Assembly (NCBI GenBank): GCA_030593225.1
Contig: JAUVHP010000013.1
Location: forward strand, 1-16,788
Direction: 5' to 3'
Origin: an archaeon
GTDB lineage: Archaea; Nanobdellota; Nanobdellia; Pacearchaeales; GW2011-AR1
DNA length: 16,788 bases
Shown piece after piece: positions 6,842 through 14,063 of this stretch. How positions within the stretch are numbered: position 1 is the stretch's first letter; each line of letters begins with the position of its first letter. A program made the position numbers and the translations under genes. A model generated the notes under the pieces. It saw nothing but the letters and a program-made list of their open reading frames with translations, had not been told where the DNA came from and searched no databases.

Positions 6842-6881
6842 AAAAAAAGAGTAACTATAAAGGATTACTTATTGGTAGTTA
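6842..6881 (-). terminator. Possible ileS terminator or regulator-binding dyad
   Basis: Reading the minus strand, TAACTA (6881-6876) can pair with TAGTTA (6857-6852) around an 18-base loop. CTC and seven T residues (6848-6842) follow. A T-run after the ileS stop at 6902 fits archaeal termination. The same dyad, with an additional AGTAA/TTACT pair (6850-6854 and 6865-6869), lies just upstream of the TrmB-like gene's TATA box and could equally be an autoregulatory operator. Confidence 0.4.
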
Positions 6882-6901
6882 TTTTTGTAACATCAACCCA
6901 A

Positions 6902-9766
6902 TCAATTAATCACAATCACTCCTTTTCTATCTTTAATTTTAAAGTGTATTTTGTTTTTAAATTTTTCCTTCGGAGTAACAACTTCTAAATGCAATTTATT
7001 TGAATTAGTTCTTTCTTGAATAAAACTTTTTTGATTTTCCAAAATATTTTTAAATTCTTTATTAACAAAAATATAAAGTTCAATTTTATCTTTTTTCTGC
7101 AATCCTAATTTTTTTCTAAATGCCTGAACATGTCTTGAAAGTTCCCTAGCATAACCTTCAGCTTCGAGTTCAGGAGTTAATTTAAAATCTAATTCAACTT
7201 TCAAAGAGTCAGAACCAGATTTAAATTCAATATCTTTAACATTTAATTGTTCAAGAATAATTTCTTCATAACCCTCAAACCTATCAGAATAAATTATAAC
7301 TTTACTCAAAGGCCATTTTAATCCAATTTTATTTTGGTCTCTTTGTTTAAGACCTAAAGACACAATTTCTCTAACCTTACTCATTTTTTCTAATAAATCT
7401 TTATCAAGCTTCTTATTTATTTTCGGCCACTTTTCTAAATGCACAGATTTATTTTTATCATTAAAATTATTTTTAGTTAATTTCTGCCAAACAAATTCAG
7501 CAGTAAAAGGCATAAAAGGAGCAATAAATTTAGACAAAGTTTCTAAGACCTCATGCAAAGTATTAAGTGCCTCAACATCTTTTTCATTTAATCTATCTCT
7601 TGTCTGACGAAGATACCACGTCGACAAATCCTCAATAAAATTTGTAATAGGTCTTGTTGCAGATGGCAAATCATATTTTTCCATATTTTTAGTAACCTCT
7701 TCTCCAAGTTTATTAAGACGTGAAAGTATCCATTTATCTAATAAATTATTTGAAGATTTTTTCTTTAAATTCTTAACAGAAGATTCTTCATAAAAATTAA
7801 CAACATTAAAAAGAGTCATAATATTTTTTCTTAAAGCTTCTTGCACACCTTTTTCTGAAAAATTTAAATTATCTGCCAGCATAACTGAAGATGTTAAAAG
7901 ATAATATCTAAGAGCATCTGCCCCATACTTATTCATCAATAAAGTTGGGTCAGGATAATTTTGCAATTTCTTAGACATCTTTTTACCATCTTCTGCCAAA
8001 ACAATTCCATTAACAATCACATTATTAAATGCCTGAACATCCTTAACTCCTGTCGCTAAAATATGTAAATAATAAAACCAACATCTTGTTTGGTCTGCAC
8101 CCTCTGCAATAAATTGGGCAGGAAAATTTTTCTCAAATTTTAATTTATTTTCAAAAGGATAATGTAATTGAGCAAAAGGCATTGCTCCAGACTCAAACCA
8201 GCAATCTAAAACATCTGGAATACGTTTCATTTTTTTTCCACATTTGCAATTAAAAATTATTTTATCAACAATATGTTTATGCAAATCAATAACTTTTTTT
8301 CCACTTAATTTCTCTAACTCTTTTACAGAACCAATAACTCTTATTTCACCACATTCACATTCCCAAATAGGAATTACAGAAGCCCAAAATCTCTGACGAG
8401 AAATAGACCAATCTCTTGCACCTTTAAGCCAATTTCCCCATCTACCTTTCTTCATATGTTCTGGAGACCAATTAATTTCTTTTGCAAGTTCTAACATTCT
8501 TTTTTTCATTTTTGTTACATTTACAAACCAAGAACTCGTAGCATAATTTAATAGAGGAGTATCACATCTCCAACAATGAGGATAAGAATGCTCATATTTT
8601 TTCTTTGCAAAAATCAAATCTTTTTCTAATAAAAATTTCATTATTTTTAAATCAGTAGAAATATAATCATTAATTGGTTTAACATTTAATCCAGCAAAAT
8701 CTTTTGCTTCTTTTTTAATTATTCCATCCATTGAAACATGTTGAATAAAAGGTAAATTTTTTTCTTTTCCCAAATTCATATCGTCTTCACCAAAAGCAGG
8801 TGCAATATGCACAACACCTGTTCCTTCGTCTGTTGTCACAAAATCTCCAGCATAAACTTTCCACCCATTTTCTCGATTCTCTAAAGATTCATCATTTGCA
8901 TAATAATCAAACAAAGGTTTGTATTTTTTACCAACTAAATCTTTTCCTTTAAATTTTTCTAAAATTTTATAATCTTTATTTGCAAAAAGTTCTTCTAATT
9001 TTTCTTTTGCCAGAATATATTTTTTATTTTCAAATTCTATTTTAACATAATCAATATCTTTCCCAACCGCCAAAGCAACATTTCCAATTAATGTCCAAGG
9101 AGTTGTTGTCCACGCAAGAATGCTTGTATTTTTTTCATCAACCAAACAAAACTTTGCAATAACTGATAAATCTTTTACATCTTTGTAGCCTTCAGTTACT
9201 TCTGATTGCGAAAGCGTTGTCTCACAGCGAGGACAAATATGCATTGAACGATAACCTTTGTAAATTAAATCTTTATCATAAATTTCTTTAAACACCCACC
9301 AAATAGATTCCATAAAATTCAAATCCATTGTTCTATAAGGATTATCCATATCTGCCCAACGACCTAATTTTCTAATAACTTTTTTCCACTCATCAACATA
9401 ACCCAAAACTTTTGACTGACATAATTTATTAAATTTATCAACACCTAATTTTTCTATATCTTTTTTTGTTTTAGAATTAAGTTCTTTTTCAACAATATTT
9501 TCAATTGGCAATCCATGACAATCCCAGCCCCATTTTCTCTCAACTCGAAAACCATTCATTGTCCAAAATCTTGGCACAACATCTTTAATTATGCTTGCCA
9601 CAATATGACCATAATGAGGAGTCCCTGTTGCAAACGGTGGACCATCATAAAAAGTAAAATCTCCTTTCAAAGATTTCTTCTCAACTGACTTTTTAAAAAT
9701 CTCTGCCTTTTCCCAAAACTCAGAAATCTTTTCTTCTTGTTTTGAAATTTCTTGGATATTTGCCAT
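6902..9766 (-). CDS. ileS: Isoleucyl-tRNA synthetase (IleRS)
   Basis: Class Ia synthetase of 954 residues that charges tRNA-Ile and edits misactivated valine. The first signature is HYGH at 51-54 in DGPPFATGTPHYGHI; the second is KMSKK starting at residue 596 in EDGKKMSKKLQNYPDP. The inserted CP1 editing domain shows TTPWTLIGNVALAV and GTGVVHIAPAFGEDD. Two cysteine sets are visible: CPRC near residue 185 and ECECGE with CKCGKK near 480-520. The archaeal/eukaryotic type anticodon-binding and C-terminal domains follow (SRHVQAFRKKLGLQKKDKIEL near 885). Length fits the archaeal type without a C-terminal zinc finger. A TATA-like box 22-33 nt before the ATG suggests its own promoter, though 38 nt after the YjbQ-family gene co-transcription is also possible. 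Confidence 0.98.
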   Translation of the reverse strand: MANIQEISKQEEKISEFWEKAEIFKKSVEKKSLKGDFTFYDGPPFATGTPHYGHIVASIIKDVVPRFWTMNGFRVERKWGWDCHGLPIENIVEKELNSKTKKDIEKLGVDKFNKLCQSKVLGYVDEWKKVIRKLGRWADMDNPYRTMDLNFMESIWWVFKEIYDKDLIYKGYRSMHICPRCETTLSQSEVTEGYKDVKDLSVIAKFCLVDEKNTSILAWTTTPWTLIGNVALAVGKDIDYVKIEFENKKYILAKEKLEELFANKDYKILEKFKGKDLVGKKYKPLFDYYANDESLENRENGWKVYAGDFVTTDEGTGVVHIAPAFGEDDMNLGKEKNLPFIQHVSMDGIIKKEAKDFAGLNVKPINDYISTDLKIMKFLLEKDLIFAKKKYEHSYPHCWRCDTPLLNYATSSWFVNVTKMKKRMLELAKEINWSPEHMKKGRWGNWLKGARDWSISRQRFWASVIPIWECECGEIRVIGSVKELEKLSGKKVIDLHKHIVDKIIFNCKCGKKMKRIPDVLDCWFESGAMPFAQLHYPFENKLKFEKNFPAQFIAEGADQTRCWFYYLHILATGVKDVQAFNNVIVNGIVLAEDGKKMSKKLQNYPDPTLLMNKYGADALRYYLLTSSVMLADNLNFSEKGVQEALRKNIMTLFNVVNFYEESSVKNLKKKSSNNLLDKWILSRLNKLGEEVTKNMEKYDLPSATRPITNFIEDLSTWYLRQTRDRLNEKDVEALNTLHEVLETLSKFIAPFMPFTAEFVWQKLTKNNFNDKNKSVHLEKWPKINKKLDKDLLEKMSKVREIVSLGLKQRDQNKIGLKWPLSKVIIYSDRFEGYEEIILEQLNVKDIEFKSGSDSLKVELDFKLTPELEAEGYARELSRHVQAFRKKLGLQKKDKIELYIFVNKEFKNILENQKSFIQERTNSNKLHLEVVTPKEKFKNKIHFKIKDRKGVIVIN

Positions 9767-9786
9767 AGCACACTTAAAATTATAGA

Positions 9787-9799
9787 ACTTATAAAATTT
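9787..9799 (-). promoter_or_regulatory. TATA-like box of ileS
   Basis: On the minus strand AAATTTTATAAGT lies about 22-33 nt before the ileS ATG (9766), within the 38-bp gap after the YjbQ-family gene. Position fits a leaderless start. AT-rich context makes chance matches common. Confidence 0.4.
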
Positions 9800-9804
9800 G
9801 TCAA

Positions 9805-10269
9805 TTATTCACCAATCACACTAACTAAATATTTTCTAACACTTTTATGTTTTCTCGGACACGGTCCATCAAATTCTGCAAAAAGAATTCTTTGATAAGT
9901 TCCAAGTTGAATTTTTCCTTTATGCAAAATTAAAGATAAAGATGGATTAGAATAACATGCCGCACGCATATGACTATGACCATTCACTGGCTCATCAGGA
10001 GGACAATTATCTTTTCTTAATTCAATATCATCGTGCATATAATTATCTCCTTTAATTGCTTGTTTAGAAAGATAATTTACAAAATCTTTTAATAATCTCT
10101 CTTCTCCTTCATTAAGAAAAATTCCTACGGTTGTATGTAATGGTTGAATTAAAATATGTCCATTTTGAATTCCAGATTCATCAACAAATTTCTGAATTTC
10201 TTCTGTAATATCATAAAACTTATCTTCTGCTTCGGTTTGTAAATTTCCTTCTTTTACAAAATATTTCAT
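9805..10269 (-). CDS. YjbQ/UPF0047-family protein
   Basis: A 154-residue single-domain protein of the secondary thiamine-phosphate synthase/YjbQ family (UPF0047), a small oligomeric beta-rich fold. The conserved family blocks are all visible: HTTVGIFLNEGEE (residues 45-57), a metal-type histidine in YMHDD (78-82), NGHSHMRA (96-103), and LGTYQRILFAEFDGP (122-136). Residual thiamine phosphate synthase activity has been reported for family members, but the physiological role is not settled. It lies between dphB and ileS on the same strand, 34 nt after dphB, so these probably form an operon. A TATA-like ATTTTAAAAAC overlapping the end of the dphB gap may also start it. Family assignment is secure; function is not. 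Confidence 0.93.
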   Translation of the reverse strand: MKYFVKEGNLQTEAEDKFYDITEEIQKFVDESGIQNGHILIQPLHTTVGIFLNEGEERLLKDFVNYLSKQAIKGDNYMHDDIELRKDNCPPDEPVNGHSHMRAACYSNPSLSLILHKGKIQLGTYQRILFAEFDGPCPRKHKSVRKYLVSVIGE

Positions 10270-10303
10270 AATTGAGTTAAAAAAAGTGTGTTTTTAAAAT
10301 TTC

Positions 10304-11020
10304 CTAATTTCCAATTTCTTCCAACATTTCTTTCTCTAAAAAATGCAATTTACTAGGAATAATTATGCAATAAGGATTATGAATTCTACTCTCTTTTAAT
10401 TCTTTAAAATCACCATACAAAATTCTTTTCTTTTTTGTTCCCAATGCTTGACACACAACAATTTTCTTTAAAGAAAAATTATAATTTTGAGAAGCTGTTT
10501 CCAGCTGGTCCATTGCGTCTTGAAAATCTAAACCAATATCACATAAAATTAAACTATGTGCTTTCATTGATTGATTTTCCTGAACAATTTTCATAAAACT
10601 ATCTGGGGTAAAACTCTTTTTCCATTCAGGCATTGAAGCAATTTTTCCAAATTTATACAACTGCAAACCTGTTTCTGCAACAGCGTCTAAAATTGAAGCA
10701 TTGTAAATAGCCCTGCATCTAACACCCAACCTCTTACATTCTTGAATCAAACTAATATGTGTTGTCGCAGTCAAAGGCGAACCATAAATTAAAAGTGCAA
10801 CATCCATTTTTTTCGCCTCATCAACCAACTCCAAACTTTCAACTTTTTCTCTATCTGCAAGAACAATCTTTTTCCCAATTTTTTCAGCCAATTCCCCAAC
10901 ACTATAAGGAAAATCAACAGTATAATTTTCAAGATAAACTCGTTTACATCTTTGCACAGCTTCTAAACCAAACTTTGAAATTCCATCAACATTTAATCCT
11001 AATCCAACTAAATATAACAT
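10304..11020 (-). CDS. dphB: Diphthine synthase (DphB/Dph5)
   Basis: SAM-dependent methyltransferase that methylates the modified histidine of elongation factor 2 during diphthamide synthesis, a pathway of archaea and eukaryotes. The 238-residue length is usual. It opens with the tetrapyrrole-methylase-fold motif LYLVGLGLNVDGIS (2-15), followed by the conserved ENYT (31-34). The substrate-binding block is IYGSPLTATTH (78-88), where many relatives have GDPLVATTH, so Ser replaces Asp here. RAIYNASI and the C-terminal region with VVCQALGT and a KLHFLEKEML end also match the family. The gene heads the minus-strand group dphB-YjbQ-ileS and is divergent from the restriction island, marking the left border between housekeeping and accessory DNA. 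Confidence 0.95.
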   Translation of the reverse strand: MLYLVGLGLNVDGISKFGLEAVQRCKRVYLENYTVDFPYSVGELAEKIGKKIVLADREKVESLELVDEAKKMDVALLIYGSPLTATTHISLIQECKRLGVRCRAIYNASILDAVAETGLQLYKFGKIASMPEWKKSFTPDSFMKIVQENQSMKAHSLILCDIGLDFQDAMDQLETASQNYNFSLKKIVVCQALGTKKKRILYGDFKELKESRIHNPYCIIIPSKLHFLEKEMLEEIGN

Positions 11021-11061
11021 AGAAAGAGAAGAAATTTTTACTTTATTAGATTATTGGTTGA

Positions 11062-11078
11062 TAAAATTTAAACAAATA
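11062..11078 (+). promoter_or_regulatory. Probable promoter of the nuclease-ATPase operon
   Basis: AAAATTTAAACAAATAA lies about 25-38 nt before the ATG at 11101, in the 80-bp divergent gap with dphB. No Shine-Dalgarno sequence precedes the ATG, so a leaderless transcript is likely. It would drive both the endonuclease and the overlapping ATPase gene. Confidence 0.4.
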
Positions 11079-11100
11079 AATTTTTAATAGATACTTGTCT

Positions 11101-11883
11101 ATGAAAAATATGACATTAAAAAAAGAACAAATTAAAGAAATTAAAAATTTGCTAAGGTTTAAATTAGATAATAAATTAAATAAATATGTTAGAGAAACAA
11201 CTTCAATGCCTTTCTTGGCAAAACTTATGCAGGATTCAGAAAAAGTCGCAGCGTATTCTTTTATTCATTCGCTTGCCACAACATTGGGAATGTCAGTATA
11301 TGAACAAGTTTCTAAAATAATCGCAAAAGAAAATTTTGACAAGGTAGAAACAAGTTATGATATTGAAGGAGAAATAACTCATGAAGAAAATAAAACAATA
11401 ACTAAAATTCTTCAGGAAATAAAGAATAATTCAAGGAAAGCAGATAAAGAAAAAGAAATTAAAGAAATACTTGAATGCAAAAAAGAATCTGGGAGAAAAA
11501 TAAAAGTGAGGGCAGATTTATTTTTGAAGAAAGGGGATAAAGAATTTTATATTGAAATAAAAACAGCAAAACCAAATATTGATGTGTTTGCAAAATCAAA
11601 AGAAAAGTTGTTACAATGGGTCGCACTTAGAAAAAAGAAAGTGAATACAATCTTGGCAATTCCTTATAATCCTTATCATCCTGAGCCATATAGTAGATTC
11701 ACAATGCAAGGTTATTTGGATGAGGAAAAAGAACTTTATGTTGCTGAGAAATTCTGGGAACTTTTAGGAGGAAAAGAAACTTACAAAGAAGTTTTAGAAA
11801 TCTTTGATGAGGTTGGTAAAGAGTTTAAGGATAAAATTCAGGGGAAAATTAAGGAAGTTGCTAGGAGAGGGATTGGGAGTTGA
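11101..11883 (+). CDS. TdeIII-family type II restriction endonuclease
   Basis: A 260-residue nuclease matching the TdeIII-type restriction enzyme family (Pfam RE_TdeIII), some members of which are reported to cut GGNCC. The specificity here is not shown by the sequence. Family blocks visible: FIHSLATTLGMSVYEQV (54-70), the PD-(D/E)XK core with D139 (RADLFLKK), E152 and K154 in IEIKTAKPN (151-159), AIPYNPYHPEPYSRF (186-200), and FWELLGGKETYKEVLEIF (218-235). All three catalytic residues are present and length is normal, so it should be active. ATG 11101 is preferred to an in-frame TTG at 11095. The ATPase gene begins at the stop, so the two are one operon; the methyltransferase lies convergent downstream. 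Identification is strong. Confidence 0.9.
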   Translation: MKNMTLKKEQIKEIKNLLRFKLDNKLNKYVRETTSMPFLAKLMQDSEKVAAYSFIHSLATTLGMSVYEQVSKIIAKENFDKVETSYDIEGEITHEENKTITKILQEIKNNSRKADKEKEIKEILECKKESGRKIKVRADLFLKKGDKEFYIEIKTAKPNIDVFAKSKEKLLQWVALRKKKVNTILAIPYNPYHPEPYSRFTMQGYLDEEKELYVAEKFWELLGGKETYKEVLEIFDEVGKEFKDKIQGKIKEVARRGIGS

Positions 11884-11885
11884 GG

Positions 11886-14006
11886 ATGGAAAAGGAAAAA
11901 TTTTTTGAGGCTATTGAATCATTAAAAAAATATAGGAGAGCAGAATTAGAAAGAGATGGGGAGAATATTGTTGAGGAAGTTTACACTGATTTACTCCCCG
12001 AAGATTATGTATTAAAGAAATGTTTGCTGGGAAATACTACTTTTTTAGTTGGAAGAAAGGGGACTGGAAAATCAACTATTTTTCTTCGCATGGAAAAAGA
12101 AATAGAAAAAAAAGAAGATATTATGTCTTGTTATCTGGATGTATATACTACATATAGTGAATCTACAAGGACATTAAATGAATTATCTTATTTACGAAAC
12201 AAAATCCCAGAAGACATGTTGCAAAAATATTTATTAGAAAGAAATTTTATCCAAAATATTCTAGTTAACCTTATAAAACAATTATCTTCAAGAACAAATT
12301 CATTTCTGGATAAAATAAAGGTATCTTTAGGAGTAGATAAAAAAGAAGTTGTTAAAGAATTGTTAGAAGAATTACTCCAGAACATAGAGAATAATGATGA
12401 ATTAAAAAAAATTGAAATACCTCTGATAGAAGAAGTTGGATATAAAATGAAATCTCTAGATTCCAATCTAGTAGAGAAAAATCTCGGAGGGCAGATAGGA
12501 GTAGATGTTGGTCTTATGCAACCTCCTCGTGCAAAAATTGAAGGAAAATTAGGAGTATCAAACCTATCTGAGAAGCAATTAGCAGAAGAGTTTTCTAAAG
12601 TTTTTATTAAAGTATTTCAAATAGGAGATTTAGTGCAAAAGATAAAGACTATTTTAGAAACTATTAATATCAAACATCTTTATATTTTATTAGATGATTT
12701 TTCAGAAATAGAAAATTTAGCTATAAGGAATTTTGTAAATATAATCTTAGCTCCTCTAAATAATAATTCTGAAGAATTTATAAAATTCAAAGTTGCCGCT
12801 TATCCAGGGAGATATTATCTTGGTTCAATTGATCCCGGAAAAATAGATGTTGTAAATCTGGATTTTTATGATCTTTATTCTAAGTTTGATAGAGATGCTA
12901 TGGAAAAAAACTCCATAGATTTTACAAAAAGATTAATAAAAAAGAGATTTGAAATTTATGGAAATTTAGATGAAAATGATTATTTTGAGATAGGATTTCA
13001 GAGCATCAATGATTATTATGAAAAATTATTTCAAGTTTCGATGAATGTTCCAAGGATAATAGGATATATATTATCTTATTGTTACGAATCAAAAACAATT
13101 TACAATAAAAAAATTTTGATCTCGGATATTGAGAACGCTGCTCAAAGATATTATGAAGAGAAGATTCAATCATTTTTTTCAGAAATCCGTATCTCAACAA
13201 ATTCTATGCAAGAAAAAGTAACTGCATTAGAATTGAAAAAATTAATAAAAGAGATAATCAATAAACTTGACTCTATAAAAGAAAAAATAATTAAACAAGA
13301 GACCAAAGGAATAAATTACAACCATAAGCAACCATATACAAGCCATTTTCATTTTAATCCAAAACTTGAAAAATATTTAAAAACTCTAGAGTTGAATTTT
13401 TTCATTTCAAAATATAATAGTTTGTCCAATAAGGACGGGGAGAAAGTTTCAATTTATTGTCTTAATTATGGATTAGCTAAAGCTTATAAATTGCTATGGG
13501 GCAAGCCATCGAATGTTGCAAACCCTAGAAAATATTTTATTGAAAGAATATTCAATTTTAACGATATTATAACTCTATTTTTTGAAAAAACAAAAAGCAT
13601 ACATTGTTCAAATTCAGACTGTAATAGAATATTTAAGGAAAATGAAAAAAATGCGTTAGAAATGTATGGATTTCAATGTCCTAGTTGTAAAAGCAAGGTA
13701 ATTGAAGAAACAATTTCTGAAGATATTTTGAAAGAAGTTAACGAGATTAAGGAAAAAGATTGTTTACCTTTACCAGAAATTAAAATACTTAACAAATTAA
13801 ATCAAATTAACAAAGGATTATATGTTATAGAATTATCTGAAGATTTGGATTATAATAGGCATTTATTGCAATGGAGGGGGAAAAAATTAGACGAAGAACA
13901 TGGATACATTACGCGAACAAGAAAAGGCAACAAGCCCTATCTATATAAAATTAATGATCTTGGAAAAGAATACATTGAATCCCACATGAAAAATCAAACT
14001 CTATAA
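11886..14006 (+). CDS. P-loop ATPase with zinc-ribbon-like motif and C-terminal winged helix, in a restriction operon
   Basis: A 706-residue protein, not a known part of standard type II systems. Walker A is GRKGTGKST (56-64). Walker B is LYILLDDFSE (265-274, Asp270-Asp271). A VAAYPGRYYLG strand (303-313) lies at a sensor-1-like position, and NVPRIIGYIL (387-396) resembles the sensor-2 region of Cdc6/ORC- and STAND-like ATPases. After a charged helix (445-472) comes a four-cysteine motif, C574/C579 and C598/C601. The last 75 residues (about 628-700) look like a winged helix. The start is two bases after the nuclease stop (TGAGG-ATG), or overlapping it if TTG 11880 is used. No helicase motifs are seen. 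It may be a DNA-binding ATP-dependent partner of the nuclease, a regulator or an independent defence ATPase. The GRKGTGKS form recalls Sll1717-type P-loop ATPases, from memory only. Confidence 0.85.
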   Translation: MEKEKFFEAIESLKKYRRAELERDGENIVEEVYTDLLPEDYVLKKCLLGNTTFLVGRKGTGKSTIFLRMEKEIEKKEDIMSCYLDVYTTYSESTRTLNELSYLRNKIPEDMLQKYLLERNFIQNILVNLIKQLSSRTNSFLDKIKVSLGVDKKEVVKELLEELLQNIENNDELKKIEIPLIEEVGYKMKSLDSNLVEKNLGGQIGVDVGLMQPPRAKIEGKLGVSNLSEKQLAEEFSKVFIKVFQIGDLVQKIKTILETINIKHLYILLDDFSEIENLAIRNFVNIILAPLNNNSEEFIKFKVAAYPGRYYLGSIDPGKIDVVNLDFYDLYSKFDRDAMEKNSIDFTKRLIKKRFEIYGNLDENDYFEIGFQSINDYYEKLFQVSMNVPRIIGYILSYCYESKTIYNKKILISDIENAAQRYYEEKIQSFFSEIRISTNSMQEKVTALELKKLIKEIINKLDSIKEKIIKQETKGINYNHKQPYTSHFHFNPKLEKYLKTLELNFFISKYNSLSNKDGEKVSIYCLNYGLAKAYKLLWGKPSNVANPRKYFIERIFNFNDIITLFFEKTKSIHCSNSDCNRIFKENEKNALEMYGFQCPSCKSKVIEETISEDILKEVNEIKEKDCLPLPEIKILNKLNQINKGLYVIELSEDLDYNRHLLQWRGKKLDEEHGYITRTRKGNKPYLYKINDLGKEYIESHMKNQTL

Positions 14007-14027
14007 TTTATTTCTAATACTAATTAA

Positions 14028-14041
14028 TCCTTCCGCAAGGA
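14028..14041. terminator. Short hairpin between convergent ATPase and methyltransferase genes
   Basis: TCCTT (14028-14032) pairs with AAGGA (14037-14041) around CCGC, in the 57-bp gap between the two convergent stop codons. Placement suggests a two-way termination or transcript-end element. The stem is short and no long T-run follows, so support is weak. Confidence 0.3.
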
Positions 14042-14063
14042 CAAAAATCATTTCTTCCTATTA

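Noticed and set aside
11095..11100. TTG start two codons upstream of the nuclease ATG
   Set aside because: ATG 11101 fits the TATA spacing and no Shine-Dalgarno site favours the TTG.
11880..11885. TTG start overlapping the nuclease stop for the ATPase
   Set aside because: An ATG lies two codons downstream at 11886 and is the simpler start; the overlap cannot be excluded.
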